The notes under the pieces were generated by a model, which saw nothing but the letters and a program-made list of their open reading frames with translations, did no database searches and was not told the origin of the DNA. Below are positions 43,111-50,967 of a stretch of 64,000 nt of DNA, piece by piece. The DNA lies in assembly GCF_037203605.1 (NCBI RefSeq), contig NZ_JBBDHC010000016.1:1-64000 (forward strand), given 5' to 3'. Position 1 is the stretch's first letter. Each line of letters opens with the position of its first letter. The position numbers were made by a program, and so were the translations under genes. This DNA comes from Denitratimonas tolerans. Its GTDB lineage: Bacteria > Pseudomonadota > Gammaproteobacteria > Xanthomonadales > Xanthomonadaceae.

Positions 43111-43593
43111 TCATCCGTCGGCGGATGGCTCCGCCGCGCCGTCGAAGCCGCTCTGGCGCCACGCCTCGTACACCGCGATCGCCACCGTGTTGGAAAGGTT
43201 GAGGCTGCGGTTGCGCGGGCGCATCGGCAGGTACAGGTGCCGGGCGTCTGGGATCGTGTCCAGCACCTCGCCGGGCAGGCCGCGGGTTTCCGGGCCGAAC
43301 ATGAGCGCATCGCCCGGCGCATAGGCCACCCGGTCGAACCGCACGCGCGCCTTCGAGGAAAACGCGAACAGCCGTGCCGGCCGCACCGCGTCGAGGAACG
43401 CCTGCAGCGAGGAGTGCACGCGCAGATCCATGAACTCGCGGTAATCGAGCCCGGCGCGCCGCATCCTGGCGTGGTCGATCGCAAAGCCGAGCGGCTCGAT
43501 CAGGTGCAGTGCGGCACCCGCGTTGGCGCATAGCCGGATGACGTTGCCGGTGTTGGGCGGGATTTCGGGCTGGTAGAGGACGACGTGGAACAT
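43111..43593 (-). CDS. trmL: tRNA (cytidine(34)-2'-O)-methyltransferase TrmL
   Basis: A 160-residue SPOUT-class methyltransferase that 2'-O-methylates the wobble base of two tRNA-Leu species. Signatures are FHVVLYQPEIPPNTGNVIRLCAN at the start, LIEPLGF, MFGPETRGLP and the knot RSLNLSNTVAIAVYEAWRQ. Its length matches TrmL closely. The ATG at 43593 lies directly before the first strand. It is the last gene of the minus-strand run lysR-ELM1-rsmC-rsuA-trmL, about 31 bp after rsuA. Confidence 0.94.
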   Translation of the reverse strand: MFHVVLYQPEIPPNTGNVIRLCANAGAALHLIEPLGFAIDHARMRRAGLDYREFMDLRVHSSLQAFLDAVRPARLFAFSSKARVRFDRVAYAPGDALMFGPETRGLPGEVLDTIPDARHLYLPMRPRNRSLNLSNTVAIAVYEAWRQSGFDGAAEPSADG

Positions 43594-43624
43594 CGGCGTA
43601 TTGTCGCTCAGCCGCGCCGCCCCT

Positions 43625-44332
43625 TCAGCCAGCCAGCACCTGCGCCACCTCCGTGGCGTCCAGCGCGCGCCAGGTACCCGGTGCCAGACCGAGTGCATCC
43701 AGCCGAAGCTGTCCGATCGCAACGCGCTCCAGCGCGATCACGGCGTTGCCGGTGGCGGCGAACATGCGGCGCACCTGGTGGTAGCGGCCTTCGGTGACGG
43801 TGAGGCGCGCGCGGCGCGGGCCGCGCGCCTCCAGGCGCGCGGGCGCGAGCGGGGTGGTTTCCGAATCGAGCATCAGGCGGCCCGACGCGAACGCTTCGGC
43901 CTCGTCGCCGCGCAGGTCTTCGGCGAGCGTCGCCTCATAGGTCTTGGGCACCTGCGATTTGGGCGAAATGATCCGGTGCAGGAGCTGGCCGTCGTCGGTC
44001 AGGAGCAGCAGGCCCGTGGTGTCGCGGTCGAGGCGACCGACGCTGGACAGCGCCGGCGTGCGCCGCCGGAAGCGCGGCGGCAGCAGGTCGTACACCAGGC
44101 GCGAAGGATCGCGCGTGGAGCAGGTGTAGCCGGCCGGCTTGTCGAGCGCGATGACGATCCCGGGCGCGGGGTCCAGCGGCTCGCCATCGATGCGCACCGT
44201 CTCGTGCGGTACCCGGTCGTCGCCGTAGAGCGGCTCGCCATCCGCGTCGGTGACCCGACCGTCCGCGAACAGTGCCAGCACCTCGCGGCGGCTGCCGTAG
44301 CCCAGGTTGGCGATCTTGCGCAGCAGGCTCAT
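43625..44332 (-). CDS. rsuA: RsuA-family 16S rRNA pseudouridine synthase
   Basis: A 235-residue RsuA/RluB/E/F-type synthase. An N-terminal S4-like domain (LRKIANLGYGSRREVLALFADGRV) precedes the catalytic domain with the active Asp in GRLDRDTTGLLLLTDDG, DKPAGYTCS and EGRYHQVRRMFAATGN. RsuA makes pseudouridine 516 in 16S rRNA. Its ATG overlaps the stop of the upstream rsmC-like gene (ATGA), so translation is coupled. RluE/RluF substrates cannot be fully excluded. Confidence 0.9.
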   Translation of the reverse strand: MSLLRKIANLGYGSRREVLALFADGRVTDADGEPLYGDDRVPHETVRIDGEPLDPAPGIVIALDKPAGYTCSTRDPSRLVYDLLPPRFRRRTPALSSVGRLDRDTTGLLLLTDDGQLLHRIISPKSQVPKTYEATLAEDLRGDEAEAFASGRLMLDSETTPLAPARLEARGPRRARLTVTEGRYHQVRRMFAATGNAVIALERVAIGQLRLDALGLAPGTWRALDATEVAQVLAG

Positions 44333-45384
44333 CGGCGGGGTTCCTTCGCGTGGATCACTTTGAAACCGTCGCGCTCGGCGATGCGCCGCACGGTGCCGAA
44401 TCGCGCCTCCAGCTCGGCTTCGTAGGGCAGGTGCCGATTGGCGACCAGCCAGAGCGCGCCGCCGGGTGCCAGGGCGGCGGCGGCGCTGGCAATGAAGGCG
44501 CGACCCAGCGCCGGATCGTCGGCGCGTCCGACGTGGAAGGGCGGGTTCATCACCACCGCATCGAACGGACCGGGCAGGCCGGCGGTGACGTCGTGCCAGT
44601 GCGCGCGGATGGCGACATCGGTGCGGCCCGCCAGCGCGTCTTCGAGGTTGCGCCGCGCCGGCTCCAGCGCGCGCGCGTCGGCTTCGAACAGGTCCAGCGT
44701 GGCGATGCCCGGGCAGCGGCGCAGCAGCGCCATCGACAGATAGCCCCAGCCGGCACCGGCGTCGGCCACGCGCCCGGCGAGGCCGACGGGCAGGTGTTCG
44801 GCCAGCAGTGCCGAGGCGGCGTCGACCCGATCCCAGGCGAACAGGCCGGGCCGCGTCCAGAAACAAAGTCCGCCGTGCACCACCTGCCGCACCTCGCCCA
44901 GCGCGCGCCACTGCGCCAGAAGTCCGGCGTTGATGCGGGTCGGGTCCTTGCGCGCCCAGGCGACGCGGCAGCGGTGTTTGGAGCCACCCTGCGCTTCGCC
45001 CAGAAGCGCGGCCAGGTCGCCCTGGAGCCCGCGCCCGCCCGCGCTGTTGCCGGCGGCCGCGGCGATCAGCCCGCCGGGTGCCAGCGCATCCACGGCCTGC
45101 GCCAGCTGGGCGCGTGTGGCCTCGCGCGAGCGCGGCGCGCGCAGCAGCGCGGTGGCGCAGCGCGCGACGGCGATCTCCGGCGTCGCGTCGAAGCCGGCCG
45201 CTGCCAGCGCCTCGAACGCGGGCCGCAGCGGCTGCACGCAGCGCCAGCCGGGCCGCGGCAGCGCGTGACCCGGGCGCGCGTTCAGGAACAGCACCTCGCC
45301 TTCAGGCAGGGCGAACGCGCCGGTTTCCAGCGCCCAGGCCAGCGCCGCCAGCGCGTCGTCGTCATCCGCGGTGCGCATCGCCAT
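44329..45384 (-). CDS. rsmC: RsmC-like rRNA guanine methyltransferase
   Basis: A 351-residue two-domain methyltransferase. The degenerate N-terminal half is followed by a C-terminal catalytic half with VADAGAGWGYLSMALL as the SAM loop and the NPPF motif (VVMNPPFHVGR) of N2-guanine methylases. RsmC makes m2G1207 in 16S rRNA; RlmG is the close alternative. The start ATG at 45384 overlaps the 3' end of the ELM1-like gene by 23 bp, and its stop overlaps the rsuA start, so three genes are tightly coupled. Confidence 0.85.
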   Translation of the reverse strand: MAMRTADDDDALAALAWALETGAFALPEGEVLFLNARPGHALPRPGWRCVQPLRPAFEALAAAGFDATPEIAVARCATALLRAPRSREATRAQLAQAVDALAPGGLIAAAAGNSAGGRGLQGDLAALLGEAQGGSKHRCRVAWARKDPTRINAGLLAQWRALGEVRQVVHGGLCFWTRPGLFAWDRVDAASALLAEHLPVGLAGRVADAGAGWGYLSMALLRRCPGIATLDLFEADARALEPARRNLEDALAGRTDVAIRAHWHDVTAGLPGPFDAVVMNPPFHVGRADDPALGRAFIASAAAALAPGGALWLVANRHLPYEAELEARFGTVRRIAERDGFKVIHAKEPRR

Positions 45385-46360
45385 CCCACCCGAATCGCGT
45401 GCGGATCTCCGCCGCCACGCGCGCCGCCTCGCGCAGCGGCGTGATCGCGCCGGGATCGAAGTCGTCGCCCAGCGCCCGCACCCGTCCGCTTTGGCGCAGC
45501 GATTCCACGAAGCGCCCGACCTTGCCGCGCGGCGGCCGCGGCGCGAAGGTGAACACCGGCGCGCGCGTGGCGGCGGCTTCGCTGAGCATGTTGACCGAAT
45601 CGGGCGTGACCACGATGGCGTCGGCCCAGGCCAGGAAGCCGGCGTAGGGGTTCTCGCCGTCGTCCGGGCCGTGCCACTGGTGCGCGGTGAGCGGCGCAAG
45701 GTCGCGCCGCGCGGCGTCGCGCAGCCACGCCGGCGTGCGCCGCGAGCTCGTCACCAGCAGGCTGCCGCCCGCCTGCGCGAGCTGCGTCCCGAGCGCCGCC
45801 GCAAGGGCGCGCCAGTACGCTTCATCCAGCGCCAGCGCGCGCGTCGGCCCGCCGATGAGGAGAACCAGACGCGGCGCGGGCAGGCGGGCGAACGCGGTGA
45901 AGCGGTCGCGCGCCTGCGCGAGCCAGGCATCGTCGATGGGGTTGAGGCCACCGCGCGTGGTGATGATGTTTTCGCCGCGCAGCCCGTCGTGCGCCGGTGC
46001 CACGACCAGGTCGAAGTGGCGCGCGTCGATGCGCGGATCGAGGATCTGCACGCTGCGGCAGGTGCCGCCGCTGGCCGCGCGCAGCAGGCGGGTGGCGAGC
46101 GCGGCCTGACGCCCGCAGCCGACGACGAGCTCGGGCCAGGGCGCGCGCAGTCGCGCAGCGAATGCGGGCCCGAATGCCCGCGCCGCGCCGGGCAGGCGAC
46201 GGGGCGCGCTCCAGCGCCACGGCGCGCGGGATTCGAGCCGCAGCGCCTCGACCGCTGGCGCGAGCAGCGAGGCCAGCGCCAGCGCCTGGTTCTCGTTGCC
46301 TGCCGCGCCGTCGCTGAGCACCAGCGCGCGGCGCGTCGGCGACGCGGGTATCGCGCCCAC
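45362..46360 (-). CDS. ELM1/DUF1022 family protein
   Basis: A 332-residue protein with a GT-B-like fold. Segments: LVLSDGAAGNENQALALAS, the loop ELVVGCGRQ, QILDPRIDARHFDLVVAPAHD, NIITTRGGLNPI, LIGGPTRAL, and IVVTPDSVNMLSEAAATRAPVF. This matches the family named after plant mitochondrial-fission protein ELM1; bacterial members have no proven function and may be glycosyltransferases of the cell envelope. The start is a GTG two bases after the lysR stop; no closer ATG exists. It shares an operon with rRNA-modifying genes. Confidence 0.8.
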   Translation of the reverse strand: MGAIPASPTRRALVLSDGAAGNENQALALASLLAPAVEALRLESRAPWRWSAPRRLPGAARAFGPAFAARLRAPWPELVVGCGRQAALATRLLRAASGGTCRSVQILDPRIDARHFDLVVAPAHDGLRGENIITTRGGLNPIDDAWLAQARDRFTAFARLPAPRLVLLIGGPTRALALDEAYWRALAAALGTQLAQAGGSLLVTSSRRTPAWLRDAARRDLAPLTAHQWHGPDDGENPYAGFLAWADAIVVTPDSVNMLSEAAATRAPVFTFAPRPPRGKVGRFVESLRQSGRVRALGDDFDPGAITPLREAARVAAEIRTRFGWDGDAHRG

Positions 46361-46362
46361 GG

Positions 46363-47283
46363 TCAACCGGGCTCGCGCAGCGCGCCGCGCTCGGGGCAGG
46401 TAGACGCCAGCGCCTCGCGCAGGTACTGGATCAGCTGCTGGCTGCGGCGCACCGTTTCGCGCCGGCGCGGCAGCACCGCCTTCATGATCTTTTGCGGCAG
46501 TCCGTAGCCGGGCAGCACTTCCACCAGCCGGCCCGAGGCCAGATCCTCGCGCGCCAGAAAGTACGGCAACAGGGTGATGCCCTCGCCGTCCAGCGCCGCA
46601 TCGCGCATCACCGCGCCGCTGTTGGTCGACAGGCGCGGATGCACCAGCACCCGGAACGTCTCTTCGCCACGCATGAAGCGCCATTCCAGGCCGCTGTCGT
46701 TGTAGAGATACTGGATCACCTCGTGCTGGCGCAGATCGGCCGGTTCGGCCGGCGTGCCGTGTTCGGCCAGATAGCCGGGCGCGGCGCAGCAGACCAGGTC
46801 GAAGCGCAGCAGCGGCTCCTCCTGGAACTGGCCGGAAACCGCGCCGCGGTCGGTGATGACCACGTCGTAACCTTCTTCCGCCGGATTCACCGGCTGGTCG
46901 TTGAGCACCAGCTCGAAGGTCAGTTCGGGATGCTGGCGCAGGAAGCTGGCCAGCGCCGGGCGCAGGGCCTGGATGCCGAAGGCGGTGGGCGAGCTGATCC
47001 GCATCAGCCCGCGCAGATTGAGCGCGCTGCCGGAAATGCTGCTCTCCAGCGAATCCAGCTCTTCCACCAGCCCGGCGACGTGCTGGCGGTACAGCGCCCC
47101 GGCCTCGGTCAGCCGCACCCGCCGCGTGGTGCGCACCAGGAGCGGCGTGCCGAGCGCGTCTTCCAGCGCCTTGATGCGCCGGGTCACCAGCGATTTGGGC
47201 ACGCCGAGCTGGCGCGCGGTCTCGGAAAAGTTCTCGAGCTCGGCGACGCGCAGGAAGGTGCGGATGCTGTCGAGGTGGGACAT
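46363..47283 (-). CDS. LysR-family transcriptional regulator
   Basis: A 306-residue LysR regulator. The N-terminal winged helix-turn-helix is DSIRTFLRVAELENFSETARQLGVPKSLVTRRIKALE; the C-terminal inducer-binding domain has GLMRISSPTAFGIQ, GYDVVITDRG and a long tail with EVLPGYGLPQKIMKAVLPRR. Members of this group (AaeR/DsdC-like in general shape) respond to small organic ligands; the ligand is unknown. It is divergent from the pirin gene with 300 bp between starts, so likely targets are pirin, the nitroreductase and yceI. It is also the first gene of the rRNA-modification run. Confidence 0.9.
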   Translation of the reverse strand: MSHLDSIRTFLRVAELENFSETARQLGVPKSLVTRRIKALEDALGTPLLVRTTRRVRLTEAGALYRQHVAGLVEELDSLESSISGSALNLRGLMRISSPTAFGIQALRPALASFLRQHPELTFELVLNDQPVNPAEEGYDVVITDRGAVSGQFQEEPLLRFDLVCCAAPGYLAEHGTPAEPADLRQHEVIQYLYNDSGLEWRFMRGEETFRVLVHPRLSTNSGAVMRDAALDGEGITLLPYFLAREDLASGRLVEVLPGYGLPQKIMKAVLPRRRETVRRSQQLIQYLREALASTCPERGALREPG

Positions 47284-47536
47284 GGCGGCGTGGGCGGAAG
47301 CTGCGACGCGGTCGGTGGTCCAATCTATCAGGTCGGGCGCGCAAGCCGCGCGTGAAGCCGGCGGGCAGCGGCCGCTGGCGCAGGATGGCGGTGCCACGGC
47401 AACCTCTGATCGCCCATCCCGACTATGAATTGCCGTGCTTTTGTATCTGCCGAGCATCGAACACCGCGTCGGGGGGCGAGTCCATCCAATGACGAACCGC
47501 CTCGGTAGTGCCGCACTGTTGCATGTGAGTGAACAC

Positions 47537-47554
47537 CGGATTCCGATGAATCCG
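47537..47554. promoter_or_regulatory. Inverted repeat in the lysR-pirin intergenic region
   Basis: A perfect 7-bp inverted repeat CGGATTC-CGAT-GAATCCG lies 30 bp before the pirin start, inside the 300-bp divergent space that is otherwise free of genes. It contains ATTC-N4-GAAT and could be the LysR operator. No clear promoter hexamers were seen around it. Confidence 0.4.
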
Positions 47555-47583
47555 TCTTATCGGAGGCGATCCGCGCCCATAAG

Positions 47584-48294
47584 ATGATGGCCATGAACAT
47601 GCAACTCATTCCATCGCAGGAACGCGGCCGCACCCGACTGGCCTGGCTCGACAGCCGCCACAGCTTCTCCTTCGGCCACTATTACGAACCGCGCCGCATG
47701 GGCTTTGGCTCGCTGCGGGTGATCAACGAGGACGTGGTGGCACCCAAGGGCGGGTTTTCCACCCATCCGCACGCCAACATGGAGATCGTCTCGATCGTGC
47801 TTTCGGGCGCGCTGGCGCACCGCGACAGCATCGGCACCGTGCAGACCATCGAGGCCGGCGAGGTGCAGCGCATGAGCGCCGGGACCGGCATCGAGCACAG
47901 CGAATTCAATCCTTCGTCCAGCGACCCCGTGCACTTCCTGCAGATCTGGCTGCACCCGGCGCACAGGGATCGGCCGCCAAGCTACGCCCAGCGCGCTTTC
48001 GACGAGGCCGAGCGGCGCGGGCGCTGGCAGACCGTGGTGTCGCCGGACGGGCGCGAGGGCGGCCTGACCATCGACCAGGACGCCAGCCTCCACCTGTCCA
48101 CGCTGCCGGCCGGCAGTACGCTGGCGCGACCGCTGGTCACCGGGCGACGCGCCTTCGTCCAGGTCGTGTCAGGCTCGCTGGACGCCAACGGCCAGGCGCT
48201 GGACGCCGGCGATGGCCTGGCGATCAGCGGTGGCGATGAACTCGTTCTGCGCGCCAGGGTCGACAGCGCCGTTCTGCTGTTCGACCTGGCCTGA
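47584..48294 (+). CDS. Pirin-family protein
   Basis: A 236-residue double cupin. The N-terminal cupin holds the metal ligands in THPHANMEIVSIVLSGALAHRDS and GIEHSEFN, plus FGSLRVINEDVVAP and HFLQIWLHPA; the C-terminal cupin has lost the metal site. It resembles YhhW-type quercetin 2,3-dioxygenase pirins, whose natural role in bacteria is unclear (redox or quinone handling). Several ATGs cluster at the start (47584, 47587, 47593, 47599); GGAGG lies 17 bases before the first, too far to decide. It is followed by a nitroreductase after 31 bp. Confidence 0.87.
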   Translation: MMAMNMQLIPSQERGRTRLAWLDSRHSFSFGHYYEPRRMGFGSLRVINEDVVAPKGGFSTHPHANMEIVSIVLSGALAHRDSIGTVQTIEAGEVQRMSAGTGIEHSEFNPSSSDPVHFLQIWLHPAHRDRPPSYAQRAFDEAERRGRWQTVVSPDGREGGLTIDQDASLHLSTLPAGSTLARPLVTGRRAFVQVVSGSLDANGQALDAGDGLAISGGDELVLRARVDSAVLLFDLA

Positions 48295-48325
48295 CCCCAC
48301 ATCACTTTTTTCGCAAGGAATCCCG

Positions 48326-48934
48326 ATGCCGCATTCCCCGCTGGATGATGCCGCGCTCGACCAGCTTTTCCGCGCCGCGCGCACCTTCGCCTCCACCCAC
48401 GACACCTGGCTGGACCGGCCGGTATCGACCGACCAGATCGAACAGATCTGGGCGCTGGCGCGGCTGGGGCCGACGCAGACCAATACGGTGCCGGCGCGGG
48501 TGGCCTGGGTCGTTTCCGCCGAGGCCAAGGCGCGGCTCATTCCGCTGATGGACGAGGGCAATCGCGACAAGACCCTGACCGCACCGGTCACGGCCATCAT
48601 CGGTGCCGACCTCGACTTCCACGAAAAGCTGCCCTACCTCTACCCGCACGCCGACGCGCGCGCGTGGTTCGAAGGCGCGCCGGAGCAGGCCGCCCTCCTG
48701 ACCGCCTGGCGCAACAGTTCGCTGCAGGGCGCCTACCTCATCCTGGCTGCGCGTGCGCTCGGCCTGGACTGCGGGCCAATGTCGGGTTTCGATGCCGACA
48801 AGGTCACCGCGGAGTTTTTCCCGGGCACGCGGATTCGTGCCAATTTCATGTGCAACATCGGCTATGGAAACCGCGCGTCGCTGCGCCCCCGCAACCCGCG
48901 CCTGCCGTTCGACGAAGCCTGCCGTATCCTCTGA
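48326..48934 (+). CDS. Nitroreductase family protein (RutE-like)
   Basis: A 202-residue FMN-dependent nitroreductase-fold protein. It resembles malonic semialdehyde reductase RutE: DDAALDQLFRAARTF near the start, LGPTQTNTVPARVAWV, NSSLQGAYLILAARALGLDCGPMSGFD and a PRNPRLPFDEAC end. RutE acts in pyrimidine breakdown in E. coli, but no rut genes are present, so this protein more likely reduces another enal or quinone. AAGGAA is 6 bases before the ATG. It sits between the pirin and yceI genes in a probable LysR-controlled unit. Confidence 0.82.
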   Translation: MPHSPLDDAALDQLFRAARTFASTHDTWLDRPVSTDQIEQIWALARLGPTQTNTVPARVAWVVSAEAKARLIPLMDEGNRDKTLTAPVTAIIGADLDFHEKLPYLYPHADARAWFEGAPEQAALLTAWRNSSLQGAYLILAARALGLDCGPMSGFDADKVTAEFFPGTRIRANFMCNIGYGNRASLRPRNPRLPFDEACRIL

Positions 48935-48961
48935 TCCACCGCCATTTTCAGGAGAGTTCCG

Positions 48962-49543
48962 ATGAAAACCCGCCTTCTTGCCCTTGCCCTGGTCGCCGCC
49001 GCTGCCGCCGCACCCGCCTTTGCCGAGCCGGTCACCTACACCATCGACCCGACCCACACCCAGATCCAGTTCACCTGGAGCCACATGGGTTTTTCCAACA
49101 TCACCGGGCGCTTCGATGCGTCCGAGGGCACCCTGGTCTATGACCCTGCCAATCCGGCGGCATCCTCGATCCATGTGACCACGCAGATCGCCAGCGTCAC
49201 CTCCGGCGTCGCCAAGCTCGACGAGGAGTTCCGGGCCGCCGAGTACTTCGATGCCGCCCGGTTCCCCACGGCCAGCTTCAAGAGCACCGCGGTCGAAGCC
49301 GCCGGTGAAGGCAAACTCAAGGTCACCGGCGACCTGAGCATCCACGGCGTCACCCAGTCGGCCACGTTCGATGTCACGGTCAACAAGGTCGGCGAGCACC
49401 CGATGCGCAAGGTCCAGGCCGCCGGCTTCGACGCGACGGGCACGATCGATCGCACCGCCTTTGGCGTGGACAGGTACACCATGGTGACCGGGCCGGAAAT
49501 CCACCTGCGCATCACCACCGAGGCCTACGTCGAGGCGCAGTGA
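48962..49543 (+). CDS. yceI: YceI family periplasmic lipid-binding protein
   Basis: A 193-residue protein with a signal peptide (MKTRLLALALVAAAAAAPAFA) and the YceI lipocalin-like barrel: YTIDPTHTQIQFTWSHMGFSNITGRF, LDEEFRAAEYFDAARFPTASFKST, GDLSIHGVTQSATFDV. Relatives bind isoprenoid or fatty acyl chains in a hydrophobic tunnel. Together with the pirin and nitroreductase genes upstream (27 bp gap) this suggests a quinone/isoprenoid stress response. AGGAGAG precedes the ATG. Confidence 0.92.
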   Translation: MKTRLLALALVAAAAAAPAFAEPVTYTIDPTHTQIQFTWSHMGFSNITGRFDASEGTLVYDPANPAASSIHVTTQIASVTSGVAKLDEEFRAAEYFDAARFPTASFKSTAVEAAGEGKLKVTGDLSIHGVTQSATFDVTVNKVGEHPMRKVQAAGFDATGTIDRTAFGVDRYTMVTGPEIHLRITTEAYVEAQ

Positions 49544-49569
49544 CGGCGGACGTTCCCGCAGCGCTGCCG

Positions 49570-49588
49570 CCCGGCCGTCCGGGCCGGG
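49570..49588 (+). terminator. Hairpin after yceI
   Basis: A 7-bp GC stem (CCCGGCC/GGCCGGG) with a 5-nt loop lies 26 bases past the yceI stop. No T-run follows. Confidence 0.35.
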
Positions 49589-49605
49589 ATCGCGGCGATC
49601 CGCGC

Positions 49606-49611
49606 TAGAAT
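49606..49611 (+). promoter_or_regulatory. Putative -10 before the zinc-finger gene
   Basis: TAGAAT, 32 bases before the ATG at 49644, would drive the zf-CHCC/glycosyltransferase/ligase group. The -35 is not recognisable. Confidence 0.35.
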
Positions 49612-49643
49612 GCGTGGATCGCCGTCTTTTTCGGGAATCTCCC

Positions 49644-49832
49644 ATGAGCACCGCCCTGACGCCCGCCAACGCGCAGAAGCGCTACGAAGTCACCCGCGCC
49701 GACCTGACGCTGTCGTGCCCGATGCCGGGGATGGAGCTGTGGTGCTCGCATCCACGCGTGTACCTGCCGGTGGACGCGACCGGCGAGGTGCGCTGCCCGT
49801 ACTGCAGCGCGGTCTACGTGCTCAAGGATTGA
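49644..49832 (+). CDS. Small zf-CHCC zinc-finger protein
   Basis: A 62-residue protein ending in CPMPGMELWCSHPRVYLPV and RCPYC, the CHCC zinc-binding pattern also found in the complex I subunit NDUFS6. Many proteobacteria have this small protein next to lipopolysaccharide or ilvE genes; its role is unknown. Here it precedes the glycosyltransferase by 19 bp and is probably the first gene of that operon. The ATG at 49644 is preferred over the one at 49614, because a -10-like element lies between them. Confidence 0.85.
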   Translation: MSTALTPANAQKRYEVTRADLTLSCPMPGMELWCSHPRVYLPVDATGEVRCPYCSAVYVLKD

Positions 49833-49851
49833 TCGCCAGCAAGGGGCCGGC

Positions 49852-50967
49852 GTGCCCGCTCCGCTGACGGTGATGCAGCTCCTGCCGGCGCTGGAGTCGG
49901 GCGGCGTGGAGCGCTCGACGATCGAGATCGCGCAGGCGCTGTCGCGCGCCGGGCACCGCGCGCTGGTGGTGTCGGCCGGCGGACGGCTGGTGCCGGAGCT
50001 GGAAGCGGCCGGCGGCACCCACTTCACCTTGGCCATCGGCCGCAAGTCGCCGTTCGTGCTGCGCCAGGTGTTCGCGCTGCGGCGGCTGATCGAGCGGCAG
50101 CGACCCGACGTCGTGCATGCGCGCTCGCGCCTGCCGGCGTGGATCGCGCAGTTCGCCCTGCGCGGCCTGCGCGGGCCGAGGCCCGCCGTCGTCACCACCG
50201 TGCACGGACTCAATTCCGTCAGCGCCTACAGCGCCATCCTGACGCGCGGCGAGCGCGTGGTCTGCGTTTCGGAAACCGTGCGTCGCCACGTGCTGACGCA
50301 CTATCCCAAAGTCGATCCGCAGGCGCTGCGGGTGATCGAGCGCGGCATCGATCCGGCCGCCTTTCCTCGCGGGCACCGCGCCAGCGAGGCCTGGCGCGCG
50401 GCGTTCTTCGCGCAGCACCCGGCGCTGGCGGGGCGGCCGTGGTTCGTGCTGCCGGGGCGCGGCACCCGGCTCAAGGGCCACGCCGAAGCGCTCGCGCTCA
50501 TCGCGCGGCTGCGCGCGCGCGGCGGCGAGGCGGCGCTCCTGCTGCAGGGCGTGGTCGAGCCCGGCCGCGAACGCTATGTGGACGAACTGCGCGCCGAGGC
50601 CGCGCGTCTTGGCGTGGGCGACCGCGTCGCCTTTGCGCCGCCGCGTCCCGACATCCGCGAGGTGATGGCCGAATCGCTGGCCGTGCTGCAGCTGTCCTCC
50701 CGCCCCGAGGCCTTCGGCCGCACCGTGACCGAGGCGCTGTCGCTGGGCGTGCCGGTGCTGGGCTGGGACCACGGCGGGGTGGGCGAGCTGCTGGGGCGCG
50801 GTTTCCCCGAAGGCGCGGTGGCGCGGGATGACCTGGATGCGCTGTGCGGACGCGCCCTGGCGTGGCTGGCACGGCGCCCGCAGCCGGCACCCTTCGAGGC
50901 GTTCTCGCTCGATGCCATGCAGGCCGCGACGCTGGCGGTCTACGCCGAGGTGCGCGATGGCCGCTGA
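49852..50967 (+). CDS. Glycosyltransferase family 4 protein (probable LPS core)
   Basis: A 371-residue GT-B glycosyltransferase. The N-terminal acceptor domain has LPALESGGVERSTIEIAQALSRAGH and VVHARSRLPAW; the C-terminal donor domain has LPGRGTRLKGH and SSRPEAFGRTVTEALSLGVPVLGWDHGGVGE, with the E-x7-E motif of GT4. The start is GTG at 49852 with AAGGGG 8 bases upstream. It overlaps the O-antigen ligase gene by 11 bp. This position points to a sugar transferase of the lipopolysaccharide core. Confidence 0.88.
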   Translation: MPAPLTVMQLLPALESGGVERSTIEIAQALSRAGHRALVVSAGGRLVPELEAAGGTHFTLAIGRKSPFVLRQVFALRRLIERQRPDVVHARSRLPAWIAQFALRGLRGPRPAVVTTVHGLNSVSAYSAILTRGERVVCVSETVRRHVLTHYPKVDPQALRVIERGIDPAAFPRGHRASEAWRAAFFAQHPALAGRPWFVLPGRGTRLKGHAEALALIARLRARGGEAALLLQGVVEPGRERYVDELRAEAARLGVGDRVAFAPPRPDIREVMAESLAVLQLSSRPEAFGRTVTEALSLGVPVLGWDHGGVGELLGRGFPEGAVARDDLDALCGRALAWLARRPQPAPFEAFSLDAMQAATLAVYAEVRDGR

